Assembly: GCA_900552885.1 (NCBI GenBank)
Contig: USBM01000096.1
Location: forward strand, 1 to 7,987
Reading direction: 5' to 3'
Source of the DNA: an uncultured Clostridium sp.
GTDB taxonomy: Bacteria > Bacillota > Clostridia > Lachnospirales > Lachnospiraceae
DNA: 7,987 bases
In this document: piece by piece, positions 1 to 6,327 of the stretch
Layout: the number at the start of each line of letters is the position of its first letter
Position numbering within the stretch: the first letter of the stretch is position 1
Notes under the pieces: generated by a model
Database searches by the model: none
What the model was told of the DNA's origin: nothing
Seen by the model: the letters and a program-made list of their open reading frames with translations, nothing else
Made by a program: the position numbers and the translations under genes

Positions 1-1
1 A

Positions 2-313
2 CGCCGGATCGTATCCGGACAGTATGAACCGGGTGAGAAGCTCCTGCCCGTGCGGGAACTGGCACAGGAAGCAAAAGTGAATCCGAATACCATGCAGAAG
101 GCGTTAGCGGAATTAGAACGGCAGAATCTTGTATATGCCGTTCGTACAACCGGAAGATATATTACGGAGGATATCCAACTGATTGAGCAGACAAAGGATG
201 AATTTGCCAGGTCACATGTACAGACTTATTATAAGGAGATGTCAACCCTTGGTTATGAGAAACAGGATATGGTTCGTATGATTACAGAATATAATGAGGA
301 GGATGAAAGATGA
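2..313 (+). CDS. GntR family (YtrA-type) transcriptional regulator, 5' truncated by the window edge
   Basis: A winged helix-turn-helix DNA-binding regulator that probably controls the ABC genes behind it. The frame is open from base 2, so the true start lies outside the window; the GTG at 50 is an internal valine codon. The visible 103 residues begin with G-Q-Y-E-P-G-E-K-L followed by P-V-R-E-L-A, then V-N-P-N-T-M-Q-K-A and a wing ending in T-G-R-Y-I-T. These are hallmarks of the GntR DNA-binding domain. After the wing only about 50 residues remain, mostly helical and charged. That matches the short YtrA subfamily (about 120-130 residues) rather than FadR or HutC types with large ligand domains. 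The stop overlaps the next start (ATGA), so the two genes are translationally coupled. Family call is firm; the effector is unknown. Confidence 0.9.
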   Translation, partial: RRIVSGQYEPGEKLLPVRELAQEAKVNPNTMQKALAELERQNLVYAVRTTGRYITEDIQLIEQTKDEFARSHVQTYYKEMSTLGYEKQDMVRMITEYNEEDER

Positions 314-1005
314 GTTTATTAGAATGTAATGGACTTACAAAGTGTTATAGTGGTAAGAAAGCATTGAACAATGTGAACCTCAAGTTAGAACCGGGAAGAA
401 TTATCGGTCTGCTTGGGCCGAATGGCAGCGGCAAGTCAACATTTATTAAGTTGTGTGCCGGATTGTTGACACCGAATGCAGGAGATGTTCGTATTCTGGG
501 TCTGCCGATCGGACCGGAGACGAAGGGGATGGTTGCCTATCTGCCGGAACGCACGTATTTAAGTAAATGGGAGACGGTAAGAGAGATTGTTGATTTCTTT
601 GATGAGATGTATGACAATTTTCAGAAGGACAAGGCATATCAGATGTTACAGGATCTCAATATCAATCCGGAGGATAAGTTGAAGACGATGTCTAAAGGAA
701 CCAAAGAGAAGGTACAGTTGATCCTGGTTATGAGCCGGAAGGCAGATCTGTATCTGTTGGATGAGCCGATGGGCGGTGTTGATCCGGCGGCACGGGATTA
801 TATATTAGATACGATCATTACGAACTACAATCAGGAGGGAAGTATTCTGATCTCCACACATTTGATCTCAGATATTGAGAATATCTTAGATGATGTCATT
901 ATGATCAAAGAGGGCAATGTAGTATGTTATGATTCGGCAGACAATATTCGCATGAATTATGAGAAGTCATTGGATCAGGTATTCCGGGAGGTGTTCAGAT
1001 GTTAG
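310..1005 (+). CDS. ABC transporter ATP-binding protein (YtrB/CcmA-like) of a GntR-linked system
   Basis: A 231-residue cytoplasmic ATPase that should power the membrane protein encoded next. Walker A is G-P-N-G-S-G-K-S at residues 36-43. Walker B is L-Y-L-L-D-E-P at 147-153 with catalytic E152, followed by a D-loop (G-G-V-D). The switch histidine is H184 in S-T-H-L. The signature is M-S-K-G-T (127-131) rather than LSGGQ, and the Q-loop position reads Y-L-P-E-R, apparently with E in place of Q; both variants look typical of this bacitracin/Ytr-like ATPase branch rather than a sign of decay. An AGGAGG at 297-302 lies 7 nt before the ATG. The start overlaps the regulator stop by 4 nt and the end overlaps the permease by 7 nt. 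The substrate is not evident; antimicrobial peptide or cell-envelope stress export is a family-based guess. Confidence 0.93.
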   Translation: MSLLECNGLTKCYSGKKALNNVNLKLEPGRIIGLLGPNGSGKSTFIKLCAGLLTPNAGDVRILGLPIGPETKGMVAYLPERTYLSKWETVREIVDFFDEMYDNFQKDKAYQMLQDLNINPEDKLKTMSKGTKEKVQLILVMSRKADLYLLDEPMGGVDPAARDYILDTIITNYNQEGSILISTHLISDIENILDDVIMIKEGNVVCYDSADNIRMNYEKSLDQVFREVFRC

Positions 1006-1811
1006 GAAAGTTATTAAAGCGTGAATTAAAGTCATATCGGTTGCAGGTGGGAATCACTTTCTTAGTGGCTGCCATTATCACCGTGTTTATGAAGGTCATC
1101 AGTATGCTGCCAATGCAGGATCCGGAGGGTAAGGTCTTCTTGCAGATGTTTACCTATATGGGGTATACATATCTGATCGCTTTAGTAGGATTCGCGTTAC
1201 AGATCTTTGTGATTACGAGATTCTATAATACCATGTTAAGTGACAGGGCATATCTGACATTTACTTTACCGGTGAAGACTTCTACCCATATCTGGTCAAA
1301 GCTGCTTGGTGGAGTGATCTGGCAGTTGATCGGAAGTGTGTTTGTCATTCTTTGCCAGATATTTTTCCGGTCAGGTCACTACTGGACGAAGGAAGTAACG
1401 GAAGTGAAGGATATGATGAAAATCTGGGCGGGGTATATGCCGGACTTTAAGGCAAAGTATATTGTGCCGATCGTGCTGGCAGTTCTTTTGGTATTCGTAT
1501 GGAATGTGATTCCGGTTCTGATTGTATATATGTGTATGGCAATTGGACAGTTGTTTGGTAAATGGAGAATTTTTGCTTCCATAGCATCATTCATTATTAT
1601 TGTGATCGCAATGTATGTGTTATTGATCGCAGGCGTTATGGGATTGGTGATCATTGATCCGAATATTAATTTTGATCCATTTGCGAATGCAAGCGGATAT
1701 GCGATTCTTAATATTGTGCTCGGAACGATATTAGTGGTGAGCCTGATCGCTAGTGCAATATGCTTTGCAATTACGAACCGCTTGTTTGATAAGCACTTGA
1801 ATCTGGAGTAA
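999..1811 (+). CDS. ABC-2 type membrane permease subunit
   Basis: A 270-residue integral membrane protein, the likely partner of the preceding ATPase. I see about six hydrophobic segments, near residues 16-36, 54-76, 100-124, 154-182, 190-218 and 235-258. A short basic N-terminus (K-L-L-K-R-E-L-K) and a charged C-terminus suggest both ends are cytoplasmic. The Y-L-T-F-T-L-P-V-K-T stretch at 85-94 after the second helix, followed by K-L-L-G-G-V-I-W, recurs in Firmicutes ABC-2 permeases paired with GntR regulators. GGGAGG at 986-991 lies 7 nt before the ATG, inside the upstream gene, and the reading frames overlap by 7 nt, so the stoichiometry is probably coupled. It is the last gene of this operon. 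No substrate can be assigned. Confidence 0.85.
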   Translation: MLGKLLKRELKSYRLQVGITFLVAAIITVFMKVISMLPMQDPEGKVFLQMFTYMGYTYLIALVGFALQIFVITRFYNTMLSDRAYLTFTLPVKTSTHIWSKLLGGVIWQLIGSVFVILCQIFFRSGHYWTKEVTEVKDMMKIWAGYMPDFKAKYIVPIVLAVLLVFVWNVIPVLIVYMCMAIGQLFGKWRIFASIASFIIIVIAMYVLLIAGVMGLVIIDPNINFDPFANASGYAILNIVLGTILVVSLIASAICFAITNRLFDKHLNLE

Positions 1812-1843
1812 ATGTGAATTAAATATGAACTGAGGATTTGCTC

Positions 1844-1872
1844 TTGCAAATTAAAAATGAATACACTATAAT
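1844..1872 (+). promoter_or_regulatory. Candidate sigma-70/SigA promoter P1
   Basis: The -35 box TTGCAA (1844-1849) and a perfect -10 box TATAAT (1867-1872) are separated by 17 bp. The predicted start is near 1879. It lies 33 bp after the permease stop and points at the MarR operon, giving a leader of about 150 nt before the MarR start. The surrounding sequence is AT-rich. The expected start falls inside the left arm of the inverted repeat that begins at 1873. Confidence 0.6.
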
Positions 1873-1925
1873 AAGGTTCGCGGCCGAACTGTTTGGAAAC
1901 AAACAATACGGTGACGAACCTTTTT
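1873..1925 (+). terminator. Inverted repeat with T-tract, probable intrinsic terminator of the GntR-ABC operon
   Basis: AAGGTTCG (1873-1880) is complementary to CGAACCTT (1915-1922), and the right arm runs into TTTTT (1921-1925). Inside lies a 6-bp hairpin TGTTTG/CAAACA (1890-1895/1900-1905) closed by a GAAA tetraloop. A competing pairing joins GTTCG (1876-1880) with CGAAC (1885-1889). The simplest role is ending transcripts that come from the permease gene. The 34-nt interior is longer than in most terminators, so an attenuator or other leader structure is also possible. Confidence 0.5.
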
Positions 1926-1952
1926 GCTTTATAGGAACGTTTGTCCTATAAA
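1924..1952 (+). promoter_or_regulatory. Candidate promoter P2 of the marR-efflux operon
   Basis: The -35 box TTGCTT (1924-1929) and -10 box TATAAA (1947-1952) have the ideal 17-bp spacing, with a predicted start near 1959. It directly follows the T-tract of the upstream inverted repeat. Its spacer and -10 box coincide with a long palindrome, as expected for a repressor-controlled promoter. The boxes are weaker than those of P1, so P2 is a good but unproven candidate. Confidence 0.55.
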
Positions 1953-1965
1953 ACAAAAACGTTCC
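1928..1965. promoter_or_regulatory. Candidate MarR operator: overlapping palindromes in P2
   Basis: TTTATAGGA (1928-1936) and TCCTATAAA (1944-1952) form a perfect 9-bp inverted repeat around a 7-bp centre, lying between and over the P2 promoter elements. A second inverted repeat, GGAACGTTT (1934-1942) with AAACGTTCC (1957-1965), shares its left part. The 6-mer AACGTT therefore occurs at 1936 and 1958, 22 bp or about two helical turns apart. MarR proteins bind such palindromes as dimers and commonly repress their own promoter; assignment to the adjacent regulator is inference. Confidence 0.55.
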
Positions 1966-2027
1966 GTAACAATATAGAAATGAGCAGGATTACACTTGCT
2001 TAAACTTATGAGACAGGAGTAATGCGT

Positions 2028-2528
2028 ATGTGTATACAGGATAAGCTGTGCGGCATTCCAGAGGCTGAGGTAGATCGGGTAGGATATCAGTTAAAGGTAT
2101 TAGACCGGATGTTTAAGAAGACAATGGAAACCGGAATGCGTAAGAATGGATATGATAATATGACTATGATGAATGGCTGGATCATTGGGTATCTGATTCA
2201 TCATGAGGAGGATACCATCTGTCAGAAAGACTTGGAGAAGAAGTTCAAGGTAGGAAAATCTTCTCTTTCCGGTACGCTCAAGATTATGGAAGAGAAAGGA
2301 TTTATTGAGCGTAAAAGTGTTCCGGGGAACGCGAGAGTGAAACAGGTGGTCTTAACAGATAAGGCAAGAGAGTATCACTACAATATGGAACAGAGAAGAC
2401 AGGAATTAGAGGAACAGGTGACAAGGGGATTGTCAGAGGAAGAGATTGAACAATTCCGGAAGGTTGTGAAAAGGATGCAAAGTAATGTTGCAGAATATTT
2501 AGAACAACTGAAGACAGAAAAGGAGTGA
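2028..2528 (+). CDS. MarR family transcriptional regulator of the efflux operon
   Basis: A 166-residue winged-helix repressor, likely sensing a drug or phenolic-type ligand and controlling the downstream exporters. Helices at about 12-60 and 115-162 would form the dimer domain. The DNA-binding core runs from about 63 to 90 (Q-K-D-L-E-K-K-F, then S-S-L-S-G-T-L-K-I-M-E-E-K-G-F-I), with a wing at about 94-108 leading to V-V-L-T-D-K-A, a typical MarR landmark. The ATG at 2028 is preferred over the in-frame ATG at 2022: AGGAG (2015-2019) is 8 nt from 2028 but only 2 nt from 2022. The gene ends 4 nt before the first exporter start, and its last codons carry that gene's ribosome binding site. It probably represses its own promoter through the palindromes at 1928-1965. 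Confidence 0.92.
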   Translation: MCIQDKLCGIPEAEVDRVGYQLKVLDRMFKKTMETGMRKNGYDNMTMMNGWIIGYLIHHEEDTICQKDLEKKFKVGKSSLSGTLKIMEEKGFIERKSVPGNARVKQVVLTDKAREYHYNMEQRRQELEEQVTRGLSEEEIEQFRKVVKRMQSNVAEYLEQLKTEKE

Positions 2529-2532
2529 GTAT

Positions 2533-4284
2533 ATGATCAAGACATTAGGAAAACAGTTAAAAGAATTTCGAAAAGATTCTATTCTGACTCCATGTTTCAT
2601 GATCATTGAGGTCATTATGGAGATGGTCATTCCGTTAATGATGGCATCGATCATTGATAAAGGTGTCAATGTAGGAGATATTCATCACATTTACAAGATG
2701 GGCGTATATATGGTAGTAGCTGCTGCAATTGGATTGTGGGCAGGTATTATGGGCGGTAAATATGGTGCCCGTGCGTCAGCCGGATTTGCAAGGAATCTGA
2801 GAAAGGGAATGTATGAGAATATACAGACATTTTCGTTTGCAAATATTGATAAGTTCTCAACCGCAGGATTGGTAACCCGTATGACAACAGATGTAACGAA
2901 CATTCAGAATGCATACCAGATGATGCTTCGTATGTGTATCCGGGCATTATTCAGTCTGATCTGTGCTATGTGTATGTCGTTTTTTATCAGTCCGAGATTA
3001 GCAAGCATATATCTGTGTGCGGTATTGATATTAGGAAGTATATTAGGCTGTATCATTTACTTTGCAACACGTTATTTTAATCAGGTATTTCCAAAGTATG
3101 ATGACTTAAATGAGAGTGTGCAGGAGAATGTATCTGCCATTCGTGTGGTTAAGGCATTTGTAAGAGAGGATTATGAGAGAACCCGTTTTACAAAGGCAAG
3201 TGGAAGCTTATACAATATGTTCGTAAAAGCAGAACGTGTGGTATCTATGAATGCACCTGTAATGATGGCAACGGTATATACCTGTATTCTGCTGATCTCC
3301 TGGGTGGGCGCAAAAATGGTTGTCGGTTCTTCTCTTGAGACAGGAAAGCTGATGAGTCTGTTTACTTATTGTATGAATATACTCATGAGCCTTATGATGC
3401 TATCCATGGTATTTGTTATGATCTCCATGAGTACAGCGAGTGCAAAGCGTATTGCAGAGGTATTAGAGGAAAAGAGTAGTCTGACAAACCCGGAAAATCC
3501 GGATATGGAAGTGCCGGATGGAAGCATCCGTTTTGAACATGTGAACTTCCGGTATAAGGAAAATGCAAAAGAATGGGTATTGCAGGATATCAACCTGGAT
3601 ATCCATTCCGGTGAGACGATTGGAATTATCGGTGAAACCGGTAGTGCAAAGTCATCGTTGGCGAATCTGATCAGCCGGATCTATGATGTATCAGAAGGAA
3701 GCGTAAAGGTTGGTGGCAAGGATGTCCGGAAATATGATCTGGAAACCCTTCGGAATGAAGTAGCGGTTGTATTACAGAAGAATGTATTGTTCTCCGGTAC
3801 GATATTGGAAAATCTCCGCTGGGGCGACGAGAATGCGACCAGGGAAGAATGTATTCATGCCTGTAAGCTTGCCTGTGCGGATGACTTTATCGAGAGCTTT
3901 CCGGATGGTTATGATACTTATATTGAACAGGGTGGTTCGAATGTATCCGGTGGACAGAAACAGAGACTTTGTATTGCCAGAGCATTACTGAAAAAGCCAA
4001 AGATCCTGATCTTGGATGATTCGACCAGTGCGGTTGATACAGCGACCGATGCAAGAATCCGGAAGGCATTCCGGGAAGAGATTCCGAATACGACCAAGAT
4101 CATTATTGCACAGAGAATCTCAAGTGTGGAGAGTGCAGATCGTATTCTGGTCATGGAAAATGGTGAGGTAAATGGATTCGGTACACATGAACAGTTATTA
4201 GAAAATAACGAGATTTATCGTGATATCTATGAATCACAGACAAGTGGTAACGGAGATTTTGACGAAGCAGGAGGTGCAAACTAA
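2533..4284 (+). CDS. ABC exporter half-transporter with degenerate ATP site (LmrC/BmrC-type subunit)
   Basis: A 583-residue half-exporter with an N-terminal six-helix domain (about 20-300) and a C-terminal ATPase (about 330-570). The motifs are Walker A G-E-T-G-S-A-K-S (367-374), Q-loop Q415, signature V-S-G-G-Q (471-475), Walker B L-I-L-D-D (492-496) and A-Q-R at the switch (526-528). Three key positions deviate: A372 for the usual Gly, D496 for the catalytic Glu and Q527 for the switch His. In heterodimeric exporters such as LmrCD, BmrCD and TM287/288 the same kind of changes mark the subunit whose Walker motifs build the non-hydrolysing site, so this is probably functional rather than decayed. 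AGGAG at 2521-2525 lies 7 nt before the ATG. The stop overlaps the partner gene (TAATG). The substrate is probably a hydrophobic drug or toxic compound, by family and MarR context only. Confidence 0.93.
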   Translation: MIKTLGKQLKEFRKDSILTPCFMIIEVIMEMVIPLMMASIIDKGVNVGDIHHIYKMGVYMVVAAAIGLWAGIMGGKYGARASAGFARNLRKGMYENIQTFSFANIDKFSTAGLVTRMTTDVTNIQNAYQMMLRMCIRALFSLICAMCMSFFISPRLASIYLCAVLILGSILGCIIYFATRYFNQVFPKYDDLNESVQENVSAIRVVKAFVREDYERTRFTKASGSLYNMFVKAERVVSMNAPVMMATVYTCILLISWVGAKMVVGSSLETGKLMSLFTYCMNILMSLMMLSMVFVMISMSTASAKRIAEVLEEKSSLTNPENPDMEVPDGSIRFEHVNFRYKENAKEWVLQDINLDIHSGETIGIIGETGSAKSSLANLISRIYDVSEGSVKVGGKDVRKYDLETLRNEVAVVLQKNVLFSGTILENLRWGDENATREECIHACKLACADDFIESFPDGYDTYIEQGGSNVSGGQKQRLCIARALLKKPKILILDDSTSAVDTATDARIRKAFREEIPNTTKIIIAQRISSVESADRILVMENGEVNGFGTHEQLLENNEIYRDIYESQTSGNGDFDEAGGAN

Positions 4285-6212
4285 TGGAACAGAACACAGA
4301 TGCAAAACCTGTAAAAGGAATGAAGGAACGTGTCCTGGGAGGGCAGAAACCGTCCGTTGAGAATCCGGGCAAAGTATTGAAACGTTTAATGGACTATGTG
4401 ATGCGGCACTACCGTATTCATGTTATTGTGGTTGTATTAAGCATTTTAACCAGTGTGGTATGTAATGCACAGGGAACGATGTTTATGCAGTCGCTGATCG
4501 ATGATTATATTGTGCCGTTATTAAAAGCACCCAATCCTGATTTTTCGGGACTGGCAGGGGCAATCGGAAGAGTTGCCGGTTTCTATGCGATCGGTGTCTT
4601 TGCCACCTGGTTATATAACTGGCTGATGGTGAATGTCACACAAGGAACATTGCGGGATCTTCGGAATGATCTGTTTACCCATATGGAGGGATTGCCAATC
4701 AGGTATTTTGATACACATGCACATGGGGATATTATGTCCGTCTATACGAATGATATTGATACCCTTCGTCAGGTAATCTCGCAGAGTATGCCACAGTTAT
4801 TAAATAGTGCCATTACGATCATTACCGTATTGATCTGCATGATACGTCTGAGCATTCCACTGACATTTACTACCCTGATCATGGTAGCGATCATGTTAGT
4901 AGTAACGAAGGTGGTTGCCGGAAAGTCGGGCAGTTATTTCATGAAACAGCAAAAGGATATCGGAACGGTTAATGGCTATATTGAGGAAATGATGTCCGGT
5001 CAGAAGGTAGTCAAGGTGTTCTGTCATGAAGAGAAAAGTATGGAAGAATTCAATGCCCTCAATGACCAGTTGTTTGACAGTGCATATCAGGCAAATAAAT
5101 ATGCAAATATGTTAGGACCGGTCAATGCCCAGCTTGGTAACATGAGCTATGTGGTGTGTACTATCGTTGGCGGTGTGCTGGCACTGAATGGGATCGGCGG
5201 TCTGACTTTGGGAACGCTTGCCAGCTTCTTAAGCTTTAATAAGAGCTTTAACATGCCGATCAATCAGATCAGTATGCAGATAAATGCAATTGTTATGGCG
5301 GTTGCCGGTGCGGATCGTGTATTCCGTCTGTTGGATGAGAAACCGGAAGTGGATGATGGTTATGTGAAGCTTGTCGTAGCAGAGGAGAAAGACGGAGAAC
5401 TGACGGAAAGCAGTCAGAAATATACCGGAAAATGGGCATGGAAGCATGAGCATCAGGCAGATGGTACCGTGACATATGAACCATTGCAGGGGGGCGTAGT
5501 ATTAGACGGTGTTGACTTTGGCTATGATGACAGTAAGATGGTTCTGCATGATATTCAGTTATATGCAAAGCCGGGACAGAAGATTGCCTTCGTTGGTTCT
5601 ACCGGAGCCGGTAAGACAACGATTACGAACCTGATCAACCGTTTCTATGATATTCAGGATGGCAAGATACGGTACGACGGAATTAACATTAATAAGATCA
5701 AGAAAGCAGATCTTCGACATTCGCTCGGTATTGTATTGCAGGATACACATTTATTCACAAATACAGTAAGAGAGAATATCCGGTATGGTAACTTAGATGC
5801 AACGGACGAGGAGGTTATTGCGGCTGCCAAGCTTGCCAATGCACATAAGTTTATCATGCATTTACCGCAGGGGTATGATACGGTACTGACCGGGGATGGA
5901 GCGAACTTAAGCCAGGGACAGCGGCAGTTACTTGCAATTGCAAGAGCGGCGATTGCCAATCCGCCTGCATTGATCTTAGACGAGGCAACTTCGTCCATTG
6001 ATACCCGTACTGAGCGTCTGGTGCAGGATGGTATGGATAAATTAATGGCGGGCAGAACCACATTTGTGATCGCACACAGGCTGTCAACGATCCGTAACAG
6101 TGACTGTATCGTAGTATTAGAGCATGGGCGGATCATTGAAAAGGGCAATCATGAGGAGCTGCTTGCACTGAAAGGTAAATATTATCAGTTATATACCGGT
6201 AAGACGGCATAG
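4284..6212 (+). CDS. ABC exporter half-transporter with competent ATP site (LmrD/BmrD-type subunit)
   Basis: A 642-residue partner of the preceding exporter half. A cytoplasmic N-terminal stretch of about 40 residues precedes a six-helix domain (about 45-340) and an ATPase domain (about 405-640). Walker A G-S-T-G-A-G-K-T (438-445), Q486, Walker B L-I-L-D-E (563-567) with catalytic E567, and H598 are all canonical, but the signature is L-S-Q-G-Q (542-546) with Q for the first Gly. Paired head-to-tail with the upstream subunit, this gives one intact ATP site and one degenerate site. A polar, Trp-containing insert of about 50 residues (356-405) sits between the membrane and ATPase domains, and I believe it recurs in clostridial members of this family. 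AGGAGG (4269-4274) is 9 nt before the ATG, and the start shares one base with the previous stop, so translation is probably coupled. Confidence 0.94.
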   Translation: MEQNTDAKPVKGMKERVLGGQKPSVENPGKVLKRLMDYVMRHYRIHVIVVVLSILTSVVCNAQGTMFMQSLIDDYIVPLLKAPNPDFSGLAGAIGRVAGFYAIGVFATWLYNWLMVNVTQGTLRDLRNDLFTHMEGLPIRYFDTHAHGDIMSVYTNDIDTLRQVISQSMPQLLNSAITIITVLICMIRLSIPLTFTTLIMVAIMLVVTKVVAGKSGSYFMKQQKDIGTVNGYIEEMMSGQKVVKVFCHEEKSMEEFNALNDQLFDSAYQANKYANMLGPVNAQLGNMSYVVCTIVGGVLALNGIGGLTLGTLASFLSFNKSFNMPINQISMQINAIVMAVAGADRVFRLLDEKPEVDDGYVKLVVAEEKDGELTESSQKYTGKWAWKHEHQADGTVTYEPLQGGVVLDGVDFGYDDSKMVLHDIQLYAKPGQKIAFVGSTGAGKTTITNLINRFYDIQDGKIRYDGININKIKKADLRHSLGIVLQDTHLFTNTVRENIRYGNLDATDEEVIAAAKLANAHKFIMHLPQGYDTVLTGDGANLSQGQRQLLAIARAAIANPPALILDEATSSIDTRTERLVQDGMDKLMAGRTTFVIAHRLSTIRNSDCIVVLEHGRIIEKGNHEELLALKGKYYQLYTGKTA

Positions 6213-6231
6213 ATAAGAATTATGTACGATC

Positions 6232-6254
6232 AGCCAGTCTCGTATGGACTGGCT
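6232..6254 (+). terminator. Hairpin between the ABC exporter genes and the MATE gene
   Basis: AGCCAGTC (6232-6239) pairs perfectly with GACTGGCT (6247-6254) around a 7-nt loop, 20 nt after the exporter stop. The stem is followed only by a short TT and then CG, so the U-tract is poor. It could be a weak or partial terminator that lowers expression of the MATE gene, or an RNA-processing or stability element between operon members. Confidence 0.45.
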
Positions 6255-6327
6255 TTCGTATGAAAGAATTTACATGGAAGAAAGCAGGTTATTTATCAAT
6301 AGACAAAATGAGAAGAGGGAAAGAAAA

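Noticed and set aside
50..313. GTG at 50 as the start of the GntR regulator
   Set aside because: The frame is open to base 2 and residues before it (G-Q-Y-E-P-G-E-K) belong to the conserved GntR N-terminus; GTG encodes an internal Val.
1379..1906. 175-codon minus-strand ORF opposite the permease gene
   Set aside because: It is antisense to a well-supported membrane protein gene and runs into the regulatory region; the translation shows no family motif and lacks a plausible start context.
1980..2003. 7-codon leader peptide upstream of marR
   Set aside because: No ribosome binding site precedes the ATG and the frame is too short to judge against chance.
2022..2027. ATG at 2022 as the MarR start
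   Set aside because: It is only 2 nt from the AGGAG at 2015-2019, while the ATG at 2028 has 8-nt spacing.
5654..6148. 164-codon minus-strand ORF opposite the ATPase domain of the second ABC subunit
   Set aside because: It mirrors conserved ABC motifs on the other strand; Cys/Ser-rich translation without recognisable domain.
6269..6297. Promoter for the MATE gene (TTTACA with TTTATC 17 bp downstream)
   Set aside because: Only the -35 box is moderately good; the -10 box is poor and the start would fall about 10 nt before the ribosome binding site.
6244..6327. N-terminal extension of the MATE protein from ATG 6244
   Set aside because: The start lies in the loop of the 6232-6254 hairpin, has no ribosome binding site, and adds a charged tail not typical of the family; ATG 6328 has a good site.
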